Positions 9,362 through 17,821 of a stretch of 64,000 bases of DNA are shown piece by piece. How positions within the stretch are numbered: position 1 is the stretch's first letter; every line of letters begins with the position of its first letter. The notes below the pieces were generated by a model that saw only the letters and a program-made list of their open reading frames with translations, had not been told where the DNA came from and did no database searches. The DNA is taken from positions 1 through 64,000 of the forward strand of contig NZ_JASHKB010000011.1 of NCBI RefSeq assembly GCF_030732865.1, read 5' to 3'. A program made the position numbers and the translations under genes. The stretch comes from Roseitalea sp. MMSF_3546 (GTDB lineage Bacteria; Pseudomonadota; Alphaproteobacteria; Rhizobiales; Rhizobiaceae).

Positions 9362-9377
9362 TTGGACCGCATTCCAA
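9362..9377. promoter_or_regulatory. Dyad TTGGA-N6-TCCAA between glcD and LysR
   Basis: Perfect inverted repeat TTGGACCGCATTCCAA in the glcD/LysR divergent region, 59 nt upstream of the LysR start. The place is typical for a LysR-type regulator site that also represses its own gene. The assignment to this LysR protein is inferred from position alone. Confidence 0.4.
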
Positions 9378-9436
9378 TGTGCCATGACAAGGTGCGACGC
9401 GTGTTTTTCCGTTCTTGAAAAGAAAGTCGGTTGGAC

Positions 9437-10468
9437 ATGAGCAATTTCGGGGATCTGGAAATCTTCGCGCGCGTCGTCGCCGCGGGCAGCATGTCGGCGG
9501 CGGGACGCGAGCTTGGTCTGTCGCCCGCGGTCGTCTCCAAGCGGCTGCGGCGGCTCGAGGATCGGCTCGGCACGCGGCTTTTGCAAAGAACCACGCGCCA
9601 GATCGCGCTGACCGAGGCCGGCCAGGGCTTCTATGAGCGCGTCGTCGCCATTCTCGCCGGCGTCGAGGAGGCCGAGGCCTTCGTCTCGCGCCGCTCCGCC
9701 CATGCCCGCGGCACGCTCAAGATCAGCGCGCCCACCTCCTTCGGCCGCATGCATATCGCGCCGCATCTGGCCCCGTTCATGAACGCCAATGAAGACCTTT
9801 CGGTGAACCTTCTGCTGTCGGACGATCTGGTCGACATCGTCGGCGAGGGGTTCGACGTGGCGATCCGCATCGCCGAACTGGCCGATTCGAGCCTGGTCGC
9901 GCGCAAGCTCGCGCCGGTGCGGCGGGTTCTGTGCGCCGCCCCCGACTATCTCGACCGGCACGGCACGCCGCGGACGCTCGAAGAGCTCGAAAGGCACAAT
10001 TGCCTGACGCACCAGACCTCCGACACCTGGCGCCTGGAAGGGCCGGACGGTGCGATCGGTTTCCGGCCCCGCGGCAATCTGGCGACCAATTCCTCCGAAG
10101 TGGTGCGCGAGGCGGTGCTCTCGGGTCTGGGCATCGCGCTGCGCTCGACCTGGGATGTCGGCGGCGACCTGGCCGCCGGCCGGCTGGTGCAGGTCCTCCC
10201 CGATTTCGAGGGTTCGACCAATATCGGCATCTACGCGATCTATCCCTCGCGCCAGTTCCTGCCGGTCAAGGTGCGCCTGTTCATCGATCATTTCGCCGAG
10301 CTGTTCGGCTCGGTGCCCTATTGGGAGCGCGGTGCGCCGGCCGTTGCGCCAAGGCCCGCCATGGTCAAGGGCGAGGCTCGTGCCGGTCACCGCCCGCTGG
10401 GCGGCAACGGCATCGCTTCGAACGGGGCCAACGGCCACGGTCGCGGCAGGGCGCCGGCCGCCGAGTGA
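9437..10468 (+). CDS. LysR-family regulator, likely of glcDEF
   Basis: DNA-binding regulator of 343 residues. The N-terminal winged HTH (about 1-60) has FARVVAAGSMSAAGRELGLS and VVSKRLRRLEDRLGTRLLQR. The substrate-binding domain covers about 90-295 and is of the group with SAPTSFGRMHIAPHL and FDVAIRIAELADSSLVARKL, typical of the large AaeR/DmlR-like subgroup. The C-terminus (about 305-343) is a low-complexity Ala/Gly/Arg tail beyond the usual length of about 300. ATG 9437 precedes SNFGDLEIF; a TTG six bases upstream is also in frame. Divergence from glcD suggests it senses glycolate or a related acid. Confidence 0.9.
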   Translation: MSNFGDLEIFARVVAAGSMSAAGRELGLSPAVVSKRLRRLEDRLGTRLLQRTTRQIALTEAGQGFYERVVAILAGVEEAEAFVSRRSAHARGTLKISAPTSFGRMHIAPHLAPFMNANEDLSVNLLLSDDLVDIVGEGFDVAIRIAELADSSLVARKLAPVRRVLCAAPDYLDRHGTPRTLEELERHNCLTHQTSDTWRLEGPDGAIGFRPRGNLATNSSEVVREAVLSGLGIALRSTWDVGGDLAAGRLVQVLPDFEGSTNIGIYAIYPSRQFLPVKVRLFIDHFAELFGSVPYWERGAPAVAPRPAMVKGEARAGHRPLGGNGIASNGANGHGRGRAPAAE

Positions 10469-10589
10469 TCGCCGAATGGCGGTCACCCAACGAAGCGATC
10501 AGGAACAGGCAGTCGCGGTTGGTCGAGCCGTGCCGGCAATTTCAGAGGTGTCCGATGCCGCTGGGATTGCCGATGCCGGGCTCGGCCGG

Positions 10590-11954
10590 TTACCGGTCCC
10601 TTTCCACATTGCGTGCGCGGATGCGTCGCACGATCGTCCAGATCGTCAGGACGGTGATCGGCACCAGAAGTGCGATCAGCACGTCGGCGCTCAGGCCGGG
10701 CAGTTGACCGCTGACGCCCCTGACCGCATAGGCGAACAGCCCGACGATGTAGTAGGAGACGGCCGCCACCGACAGGCCCTCGACCGTCTGCTGCAGCCGC
10801 AATTGCAGCTTGGCGCGCCGGTCCATCGACTGCAGCAGATTGCGGTTCTGCTTTTCGACCTCGACATCGATGCGCGTGCGCAGCAGGTTGGCCGCCCGGG
10901 CGAGCTTGCGCGACAGGTTTGCCTGGCGTTCCTCGACGGCGCGGCAGGTGCGCATGGCCGGCGCAAGCCGGCGTTCCAGAAATGACCGCCAGGTATCGTA
11001 ACCGGGCAGTGGCTCTTCCTCCAGCGCGTTGAGGCGGTCCGAAACGATCTCGTCATAGGCCCGGCTCGCGCCGAAGCGATAAAGGCTCGATGCGGCATCG
11101 GCCTCCAGTTCGCCGGCAAGCGCGGTGATGTCGTCGAGCAGATACTCGGCGCCGCCCGGCTCGATGTTGCGCATCCGGTGGGTCAGTTCGGCCAGCCGGT
11201 CCTCGGCCTTGCGCATGCGCGGCGAAAGGCTCTGGGCCAGCGGCAGGCCGAGCATCGCCATGGTGCGGTAGATCTCGATGTCGAAAAGGCGCTGCGCAAG
11301 GGCACCGGTGCGCTGCGGCGTCAGACCCTTGTCGAGGATGACGATGCGGGTCAGCCCGTGCTCGTCCTGACGGAAGTCGGTGGCGATCAGCGCAAACCCG
11401 CTCTCTGTCGAGGACATGCACAGCGTCTGCCGGTCGAACGGTGCCAGCCACTTCTCGTGATCGTCGTCGAAGGGGCGCACGTCGATGCGCACGCCGGCGA
11501 GCAGCGAGCCCGGGGCGGGAAAGGCATCGCCGAAGGGATGACCGGTGATGTTTTCGCCGGGCGCGTCGGGCAGCGGGCCCTCCCAGAGATAGGTCGACGC
11601 CTCGGTATGGCGCTCCCACCACAGGCTGCCGACCCCGGTGCTGATCCGGTGATGGCGGGCGTTTTCGGCCGGCGGCGCGACGCCCTGGCGGCGCGACAGT
11701 TCGGCCAGCACAGCCTGGTCGACGCCCGAGCCCCCATCGGTGACAAAGCACAGCTTGAGCAGGGCGCGCGGCGCGGTCACCGACGGCGCGGGCCGCGAAT
11801 GCACCTCGCCCAGCGCGACCGAGCGTTGCGGATGCACGGGAAAGCCGAAGGCGCCGGCGCTGGCGATGTCGCGCGGTCGCGCTTCGAGCGGTTCCGGGGC
11901 CGCCTTTGGCGCGTCCGTCCGTTCCGCCGTCTTCTGCTTGTCCAATGCCGTCAA
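10590..11954 (-). CDS. DUF3422 membrane-anchored protein
   Basis: Protein of 454 residues in the DUF3422 family, common in alphaproteobacteria and of unknown function. The N-terminus is hydrophilic with PVHPQRSVALGEVHSRPAP. The middle holds a long predicted alpha-helical or coiled-coil stretch (about 230-395). Two membrane helices lie at the C-terminus (about 400-445: VAAVSYYIVGLFAYAVRG and SADVLIALLVPITVLTIW). The arrangement resembles DUF3422 and RmuC-like tail-anchored proteins. No ATG is available near the conserved start; I use TTG 11954, preceded by a GAGG. It diverges from the GntR regulator gene. Confidence 0.85.
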   Translation of the reverse strand: MTALDKQKTAERTDAPKAAPEPLEARPRDIASAGAFGFPVHPQRSVALGEVHSRPAPSVTAPRALLKLCFVTDGGSGVDQAVLAELSRRQGVAPPAENARHHRISTGVGSLWWERHTEASTYLWEGPLPDAPGENITGHPFGDAFPAPGSLLAGVRIDVRPFDDDHEKWLAPFDRQTLCMSSTESGFALIATDFRQDEHGLTRIVILDKGLTPQRTGALAQRLFDIEIYRTMAMLGLPLAQSLSPRMRKAEDRLAELTHRMRNIEPGGAEYLLDDITALAGELEADAASSLYRFGASRAYDEIVSDRLNALEEEPLPGYDTWRSFLERRLAPAMRTCRAVEERQANLSRKLARAANLLRTRIDVEVEKQNRNLLQSMDRRAKLQLRLQQTVEGLSVAAVSYYIVGLFAYAVRGVSGQLPGLSADVLIALLVPITVLTIWTIVRRIRARNVERDR

Positions 11955-12105
11955 GTCGCCGTCCTCGCCTTGCTTTCGATCATTCTAGCGCAGATGGCCC
12001 GATTGGCACGCAAAAACATCGACGCGGGCGCCGCCTCGACCGGGACCGGCCGCCATGCGCGCCCGACATTGTCGCGCGGCGGCACCACAATTGGACAAGC
12101 AAATT

Positions 12106-12119
12106 GACCAGTGACGGTC
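12106..12119. promoter_or_regulatory. Weak dyad GACC-N6-GGTC before the GntR gene
   Basis: GACCAGTGACGGTC lies 38 nt upstream of the GntR/FadR start codon. Regulators of the FadR subfamily often bind T-G-G-T-x-x-x-A-C-C-A type palindromes, so this could be an autoregulatory operator. The arms are only four bases long, so chance is a real alternative. Confidence 0.25.
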
Positions 12120-12157
12120 GGCTTGGATATCCTTGCTCCGAAAGGGCGGCGCGATTC

Positions 12158-12940
12158 ATGGCCAGCAAAGCAACGATATTTTCACGCGTCAATCACGCAC
12201 GCACGGCCGACGAGGTCTGCGCGCAGATCGAATCGCTCGTGCTGGAGGGCGTGTTGCGGGTCGGCGACAAGCTGCCGGGCGAGCGCGACCTTTCAACGCA
12301 GTTCAACGTCTCCCGGCCGATCGTGCGCGAGGCGCTCAAGCAGCTCGAAAGCCGCGGCCTCTTGTGCACGCGCCATGGCGGCGGCACCTTCATCGCCGAT
12401 GTCATCGGCGACGTCTTCTCCAGAACCATGCTGGAGCTGATCGCCGACCACCCCAAGGCGACCGACGACTATCTCGAATACCGGCTCGAGGTCGAGGCGA
12501 TCGCCGCCGACTACGCCGCCCGCCGTGCCACCGCCGATGACAAGGCGCTGCTGACCGCGATCATGGAGCGCATGGAGGCCGCGCACGCCAAGGAGGATTT
12601 CGGCGAGGAGGCCGGGCTCGACGTCGAGTTTCACCAGGCGGTGTGCGAGAGCGCCCACAACGTCATCCTGATGCACACGCTGCGCTCGTGCTACCGGCTG
12701 CTGTCGAACGGCTCGTTCTTTTCGCGCTCGCTGGTCTATGGCTTCCCTGGCGCCCGGGACCGGCTGATCGAACAGCACCGGGCCGTCCATGACGCGATCC
12801 TTGCCGGCGATCCGAACGCTGCGCGCGATGCCGCCAAGGCGCATATCCGCTTCATCCAGGCGTGCCGGACCGAGGCCGAGAAGGTCAGGGGATGGGAATC
12901 GGTGTCGCGCCTGCGCCGCGAGCAGCGGACGGCGGGCTGA
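12158..12940 (+). CDS. GntR/FadR-family regulator, LldR-like
   Basis: Transcription factor of 260 residues. The winged HTH (about 12-80: GDKLPGERDLSTQFNVSRP, VREALKQLESRGLL, RHGGGTFI) is followed by an all-helical FCD ligand domain (about 100-245). The FCD metal-ligand pattern is present: EYRLEVE, then DVEFHQAV, and two later His residues (EQHRAVHDAI, KAHIRFI). Its gene ends 38 bp from lldD in convergent orientation, and LldR/PdhR-type members of this family respond to lactate or pyruvate. Control of lldD is therefore likely but inferred. Confidence 0.9.
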   Translation: MASKATIFSRVNHARTADEVCAQIESLVLEGVLRVGDKLPGERDLSTQFNVSRPIVREALKQLESRGLLCTRHGGGTFIADVIGDVFSRTMLELIADHPKATDDYLEYRLEVEAIAADYAARRATADDKALLTAIMERMEAAHAKEDFGEEAGLDVEFHQAVCESAHNVILMHTLRSCYRLLSNGSFFSRSLVYGFPGARDRLIEQHRAVHDAILAGDPNAARDAAKAHIRFIQACRTEAEKVRGWESVSRLRREQRTAG

Positions 12941-12946
12941 GCGCGC

Positions 12947-12971
12947 CGGCCGCCATCGTTCTCGGCGGCCG
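12947..12971. terminator. Hairpin between convergent GntR and lldD genes
   Basis: CGGCCGCC (12947-12954) pairs with GGCGGCCG (12964-12971) around a 9-nt loop in the 38-bp gap between converging genes. There is no clear U-tract, so it may serve as a weak bidirectional terminator or as an RNA-stabilising end. Confidence 0.4.
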
Positions 12972-12978
12972 ATGCCGC

Positions 12979-14145
12979 TCAGGCATTGTGCGGCCAGGGC
13001 CGCGACGGCTCGGCGAGGTTGTGCCGGCCGACCTCGTTGATGTCGGTTTCGCCGGCAAGGCCCATGGTGATGTCCAGTTCCTTGTGAATGATCTCGAGCG
13101 CCTTGGTTACGCCCGCCTGGCCCATCGCGCCCAGGCCGTAGATGTAGGCCCGTCCGATATAGGTCGACCTGGCGCCCAGCGCGATGGCCTTGAACACGTC
13201 CTGGCCCGAGCGGATGCCGCTGTCCATGTGGATTTCGATCCTGTCGCCGACCGCATCGACGATCGGCGCCAACACATCGATGGAGGCAACCGCGCCGTCG
13301 AGCTGCCGGCCGCCATGGTTGGACACGACCATGGCATCGGCACCCACATCGGCGGCGATCCTGGCATCCTCGACGTCGTTGATGCCCTTCAGGATCAGCT
13401 TGCCGCCCCATTTGGACTTCACCCACTCGATCGAGTCCCAGTCGAGCGTCGGGTCGAACTGCGCGTGCGTCCATTCCGACAGCGACGTCATGTTGGTCAC
13501 GCCCGGCGCATGGCCGACGATGTTGCCGAAGCTGCGGTTCTTCGTGCCCATCATGCCAAGGCACCATTGCGGCCGCAGGGCCAGGTCGGCGATCGATTTC
13601 AGCGTCGGCTTGGGCGGGGCCGAAAGCCCGTTGCGCAGATCCTTGTGGCGCTGGCCGAGCACCTGCAGGTCGAGCGTCAGCACCAGCGCGTCGCACCCGG
13701 CGTTTCGCGCCCGCGCGATCATGTCTTCGACGAAACCGCGGTCGCGCATGACGTAGAGCTGGAACCAGAACGGCTGGCCGGTCGCCTCGGCCACCGCCTC
13801 GATCGAGCAGATGCTCATGGTCGACAGCGTGAACGGCACACCGAACGCATTGGCCGCGCGCGCGGCGACGATCTCGCCGTCGGGATGCTGCATGCCGGTC
13901 AGTCCGACCGGGGCCAGCGCGACCGGCATGGCCACGTCCTTGCCGATCATCTTCGTCTTCAGCGAGCGCTTGTCGATGTTGCGCGCCACGCGCTGGCGGA
14001 TCCTGATTCGGCCGAATGCGTCGGTGTTGTCGCGATAGGTCGATTCGGTCCAGGCGCCCGAATCCGCGTAGTCATAGAACATCTTCGGCACGCGGATCTT
14101 CGCGCGCCGCTGCAGATCGCGGATTTCGGTGACGGGTCCGAACAT
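12979..14145 (-). CDS. lldD: L-lactate dehydrogenase (FMN-dependent)
   Basis: Respiratory alpha-hydroxy-acid dehydrogenase that oxidises L-lactate to pyruvate, peripheral to the inner membrane. The 388-residue protein is a single FMN TIM barrel. Catalytic His277 and Arg280 lie in SNHGGRQLD (275-283), the flavin Lys is in LILKGI (near 253), and LAPVGLTGMQHPDGE and FWFQLYVMRDR are family blocks. ATG 14145 follows a strong GGAGG; a GTG six bases upstream is in frame. Close relatives use other 2-hydroxy acids, but the adjacent LldR-like regulator favours lactate. Confidence 0.92.
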   Translation of the reverse strand: MFGPVTEIRDLQRRAKIRVPKMFYDYADSGAWTESTYRDNTDAFGRIRIRQRVARNIDKRSLKTKMIGKDVAMPVALAPVGLTGMQHPDGEIVAARAANAFGVPFTLSTMSICSIEAVAEATGQPFWFQLYVMRDRGFVEDMIARARNAGCDALVLTLDLQVLGQRHKDLRNGLSAPPKPTLKSIADLALRPQWCLGMMGTKNRSFGNIVGHAPGVTNMTSLSEWTHAQFDPTLDWDSIEWVKSKWGGKLILKGINDVEDARIAADVGADAMVVSNHGGRQLDGAVASIDVLAPIVDAVGDRIEIHMDSGIRSGQDVFKAIALGARSTYIGRAYIYGLGAMGQAGVTKALEIIHKELDITMGLAGETDINEVGRHNLAEPSRPWPHNA

Positions 14146-14256
14146 CTTCACACCTCCCTGTGACGCGCCCTGATACCGCCTCGCGGAAGGTGTGAAAAGG
14201 TGCCCTTTCGCCATCGTGCCCCGGCCGGCGATACGGCCTTCCGGCGGCCCCGGCGA

Positions 14257-14403
14257 TTACGGGCTGGAAACGAAGTTGGCGGAAACGCCGTATCCGTCGA
14301 CCGGCACGTTTCCGGTGATCGCAGCCTCACTGTAGACCGACAGGCCCCACAGCGAGATCCCGAACAAGGTGGCAAGCGAAAGCAACATCGCACGCATTGT
14401 CAT
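14257..14403 (-). CDS. Small membrane or secreted protein, 48 residues
   Basis: I do not recognise this ORF. It encodes 48 residues: a basic start (MTMRAM), one hydrophobic segment (LLSLATLFGISLWGLSVYS, about 7-25) that could be a signal or anchor, and a short tail ending NFVSSP. ATG 14403 has a modest GGGG 8-11 nt upstream. It follows the direction of lldD, 111 bp upstream of it. Codon use fits the surroundings. It is unsupported by homology I can name. Confidence 0.35.
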   Translation of the reverse strand: MTMRAMLLSLATLFGISLWGLSVYSEAAITGNVPVDGYGVSANFVSSP

Positions 14404-14676
14404 GACGATACCCCATCATACTACGTCATTTCTGCGGGCATCATGGACCAGTGTTCTTATCGCCGGTGTGACAACTCTCACGCGGCGTGCGCCCGACGCG
14501 TTGCGGCGTAGCCTGACGGCCGGCTTTTGGCCAGCCCCTTTCGGCAAAAGCGGTGAAAAAGTGGCAGGCAAGTTTTGCGCGCGTATTGCCTTGTCCGGTC
14601 TTGCGGCAACCGGACATCGCCGGCCGTCGCGCTCGCAATGCTTGACCTTGGCCGCCATCGGCGCCATCGCATCGCC

Positions 14677-15414
14677 ATGCGCGCCAACTACAAGCTGCAA
14701 AGACTGTTCGTCGACATCCCGCTCGCCGCCGATGCAAGGGTCGGCTTCGAGCCGGCCCAGCACAACTATCTGTTCAACGTGCTCAGGCTGAAGGCGGGCG
14801 CCAAGATCCTGCTCTTCAACGGCCGCGATGGCGAATGGCGGGCGGTCGTCGAGCGTGCGGGCAAGCGCGAGGCCGCGGCGGTGATCGTGGGGTGCGAGCG
14901 CCCGCAGCCGCCGGCCCCCGATCTCGTCTACGCCTTCGCCCCGCTCAAGGCGGGCCGGCTCGACTATATGGTGCAAAAGGCCGTCGAGATGGGCGCCGGC
15001 GTGCTCCAGCCCGTCATGACGCAGCACACCCAGGTCGGGCGGGTGAACGTCGACAAGATGCGCGCCAACGCCATCGAGGCGGCCGAGCAGTGCGGCGTCC
15101 TCGCCATCCCCGAGTGCCGCGCCCCGCTCGGCCTCGACGCGTTCCTCGCCGGCTGCGACGAACACCGTGCGCTCGTCTTTTGCGACGAGGCCCATGCCGA
15201 TCACAACCCGCTTGCGGCGCTCGCCCCGCTCAAGGGCCGCCCGCTCGGCCTTCTGATCGGGCCGGAGGGCGGCTTCTCCGACAGCGAACGGGCCACGCTC
15301 AGGGCCTTGCCCTTCGTCACCGCCATTGCGCTGGGCCCGCGCATTCTGCGCGCCGACACCGCGGCGGTGGCCGCGCTGGCGCTCGTGCAGGCGGTGGCCG
15401 GGGACTGGGACTGA
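14677..15414 (+). CDS. rsmE: 16S rRNA m3U1498 methyltransferase
   Basis: SPOUT-fold enzyme that uses SAM to methylate U1498 in helix 44 of 16S rRNA. The 245-residue protein has an N-terminal PUA-like domain ([23 protein letters not shown]) and a C-terminal trefoil knot with [13 protein letters not shown] and [16 protein letters not shown], which form the SAM pocket. ATG 14677 gives the standard length; in-frame upstream codons add 34 unlikely residues. It lies 98 bp upstream of gshA, an order common in rhizobia. Confidence 0.94.
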   Translation: MRANYKLQRLFVDIPLAADARVGFEPAQHNYLFNVLRLKAGAKILLFNGRDGEWRAVVERAGKREAAAVIVGCERPQPPAPDLVYAFAPLKAGRLDYMVQKAVEMGAGVLQPVMTQHTQVGRVNVDKMRANAIEAAEQCGVLAIPECRAPLGLDAFLAGCDEHRALVFCDEAHADHNPLAALAPLKGRPLGLLIGPEGGFSDSERATLRALPFVTAIALGPRILRADTAAVAALALVQAVAGDWD

Positions 15415-15512
15415 TCGGCGCAACGCGTCCGAAAGCGCCGCGATTTGCACTTGCCGCGCCGGGCGCAATCGGCCATGCACGCGCCAAATCGACCAACGGA
15501 CGATGCTGATCG

Positions 15513-16889
15513 ATGGCCCGTGACACCACAGACGACACGCCGATCGAAGGCGTGGCGCAACTTGCCGACTATCTCGCCTCCGGCTGCAAGCCGGAAGACG
15601 ACTGGCGCATCGGCACCGAGCACGAGAAATTTCCCTTCTATGCCGAGGACAACGGCCCGGTGCCCTATGCGGGCGAACGCGGGATCGCCGCCTTGCTCGA
15701 GGGCATGCGCGCAAAGCTCGGCTGGCAGCCGATCGTGGACGATGGCAACATCATCGGGCTGTACGAGGCGACCGGCATTGGCGGAGCGATCTCGCTGGAG
15801 CCGGGCGGCCAGTTCGAGCTGTCCGGCGCCCCGCTCGAGACGCTGCACCAGACCTGCCGCGAATCGAACGCCCATCTCGCCCAGCTCCGCCAGATCGCCG
15901 ATCCGCTCGGCATCAAGTTCCTCGGCCTTGGCGCCAGCCCCAAATGGTCGCTCGAGGACACGCCGCGCATGCCCAAGTCGCGCTATGACATCATGCGCGC
16001 CTACATGCCCACAAGGGGCAGCCAGGGGCTGGACATGATGCACCGCACCTCGACGATCCAGGTCAATCTGGACTTCTGCTGCGAGGCGGACATGCGTGCC
16101 AAGATGCAGATCGCCTACCGCCTGCAGCCGCTGGCAACGGCGCTGTTCGCCAACTCGCCCTTCACCGATGGCAGGCCGAACGGATTCGTCTCCTGGCGGG
16201 CCGACATCTGGCGCGACACCGATCCGGACCGCTGCGGCGTCCTGCCCTTCGTCTTCGCCGACGATTTCGGCTTCATGGACTATGTGCAATGGGCGCTCGA
16301 CGTGCCGATGTATTTCGTGCTTCGCGACGGGCGCTACATCGACTGCACCCATGTCACCTTCCGCCAGTTCATGGACGGCGCGCTGGTCGGCGAGATCCCC
16401 GATCCGCGCCCCAATCTCGGCGACTGGACCAACCATCTGTCGACGCTGTTTCCCGAGGTGCGCCTGAAGCGCTTCATCGAGATGCGCGGCGCCGATGGCG
16501 GGCCGTGGCGGCGCATCTGCGCGCTGCCCGCGCTCTGGGTCGGTCTGCTCTATGACCCGACGGCGCGGGAGGCCGCCGACGCGCTGACGCGCGCCTGGAG
16601 CTATGACGACGTCATCGCGCTGCGCGATGCGGTGCCGACCGAAGGTCTGAACGCGCGCATTCACAACGTCTCCATGCGCGATATCGCCTATGAAGTGCTC
16701 GACATCGCCCGCGACGGGCTCAAGGCGCGCGCCCGCGTCAATCCCGACGGTTTCGACGAGACGCACTTTCTCGCCCCGCTCGAGGAGATCGTCGCGCGCG
16801 GCACCACGCCGGCCGAGCAGATGGTCACCAAGTATCACTCGGTCTGGTGCGGCAGCGTCGAGCCCGCTTTCCTCGAATACGCATACTGA
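15513..16889 (+). CDS. gshA: Glutamate-cysteine ligase
   Basis: First enzyme of glutathione synthesis: joins L-glutamate to L-cysteine with ATP to make gamma-glutamylcysteine. The 458-residue protein belongs to the alphaproteobacterial/plant-type GCS2 group, not the E. coli type. Visible blocks are RIGTEHEKFPF (metal and glutamate binding), ISLEPGGQFELSGAPL, MHRTSTIQVNLDF, FANSPFTDGRPNGFVSWRA and FRQFMDG. Glutathione synthetase is not in the window. Confidence 0.96.
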   Translation: MARDTTDDTPIEGVAQLADYLASGCKPEDDWRIGTEHEKFPFYAEDNGPVPYAGERGIAALLEGMRAKLGWQPIVDDGNIIGLYEATGIGGAISLEPGGQFELSGAPLETLHQTCRESNAHLAQLRQIADPLGIKFLGLGASPKWSLEDTPRMPKSRYDIMRAYMPTRGSQGLDMMHRTSTIQVNLDFCCEADMRAKMQIAYRLQPLATALFANSPFTDGRPNGFVSWRADIWRDTDPDRCGVLPFVFADDFGFMDYVQWALDVPMYFVLRDGRYIDCTHVTFRQFMDGALVGEIPDPRPNLGDWTNHLSTLFPEVRLKRFIEMRGADGGPWRRICALPALWVGLLYDPTAREAADALTRAWSYDDVIALRDAVPTEGLNARIHNVSMRDIAYEVLDIARDGLKARARVNPDGFDETHFLAPLEEIVARGTTPAEQMVTKYHSVWCGSVEPAFLEYAY

Positions 16890-17002
16890 TCCGCCGCCCG
16901 CCGGAACTCTCCGTCGGTCCCGCCGTTCCACTGGCGAAGCGGCTGCGTGCGCCATGCGGCGCCCCGCACCGACAGCGACACGAGACGATCGGAGGACCGA
17001 CA

Positions 17003-17761
17003 ATGGCACCCAAACTGGCAATCCTGACTGTGACGACCGCGCTGGTGGCCGCCCCGGCGGCGGCGCAAAACGCGATCGACCCGGGCGAGGTCGTCCCTCT
17101 GGGGACCTGGAACACCGTACTTGGCGAGAACATCAACGGCGTCAGCGTGCGCCGGCTCAACGGCAGCGACGTCAATGGCGAAGACGGTGAAGAGATCGGC
17201 ACCGTCGAGGACATCATCGTCGGTCCCGACGGCCAGGTGATATCGATCATCGCCGAAGTCGGTGGATTCTGGGACATCGGCGACCAGCACATCAACGTTC
17301 CCTGGGAAGAGGTGACCGTCAACGCCGATGCCGACGACAACTGGTTCGACACGCAGTTCGACGTCCGTATTCCCGTCAACGAGGACAACGTGACCGATTT
17401 CGACCTGTTCGGCGACGATAGCGATCCGATCACCGCCGGTTCCGACCTCACCCGCATCGTCGACGATGCCGACTTCGAGGGCCGGGCCTGGCGGACGAGC
17501 GAGCTGATCGGAGATTTCGCACGCCTGGCCGGCGGCGACGGAGAGCCGCTCTATCACGGCTATGTCTACGACATGATCATCCGCGACGGCGAGGTCGTCG
17601 GCACGATCATCAACGCCCGCTATCCGGGCGGTTACTATGCCTATCCGAGCTATGCCGGCCGCGGCTATGGCTGGGCGCCGGGCAGCCCCTATTACGATCT
17701 GCCCTATACCGAGCAGGATGTCGCCGAATTGCAGCCGCTCGATGCGGGCGTCTACGACTGA
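17003..17761 (+). CDS. Secreted PRC-barrel protein
   Basis: Exported protein of 252 residues. A signal peptide (APKLAILTVTTALVAAPAAAQ) ends near residue 22. Two PRC-barrel-like segments follow: about 45-115 (GEEIGTVEDIIVGPDGQVISI) and about 125-205 (TSELIGDFARLAGG, GYVYDMIIRDGEVVGTII). The tail is rich in Tyr, Gly and Pro. The sequence is very acidic, as is common for periplasmic PRC proteins of alphaproteobacteria, whose role in stress tolerance is only loosely known. ATG 17003 has a clear GGAGG Shine-Dalgarno. Confidence 0.85.
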   Translation: MAPKLAILTVTTALVAAPAAAQNAIDPGEVVPLGTWNTVLGENINGVSVRRLNGSDVNGEDGEEIGTVEDIIVGPDGQVISIIAEVGGFWDIGDQHINVPWEEVTVNADADDNWFDTQFDVRIPVNEDNVTDFDLFGDDSDPITAGSDLTRIVDDADFEGRAWRTSELIGDFARLAGGDGEPLYHGYVYDMIIRDGEVVGTIINARYPGGYYAYPSYAGRGYGWAPGSPYYDLPYTEQDVAELQPLDAGVYD

Positions 17762-17775
17762 CCGATGCGAGGCGC

Positions 17776-17799
17776 GGCCTGCCGGTTGTCCGGCAGGCC
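17776..17799. terminator. Perfect 10-bp hairpin between PRC and puuB genes
   Basis: GGCCTGCCGG (17776-17785) pairs perfectly with CCGGCAGGCC (17790-17799) around TTGT. It lies in the 60-bp gap between two converging genes. No U-tract follows on either strand, so it is probably a bidirectional transcript end of the strong-stem type. Confidence 0.5.
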
Positions 17800-17821
17800 G
17801 GCTATGCCGCCCGCGGCCGGC

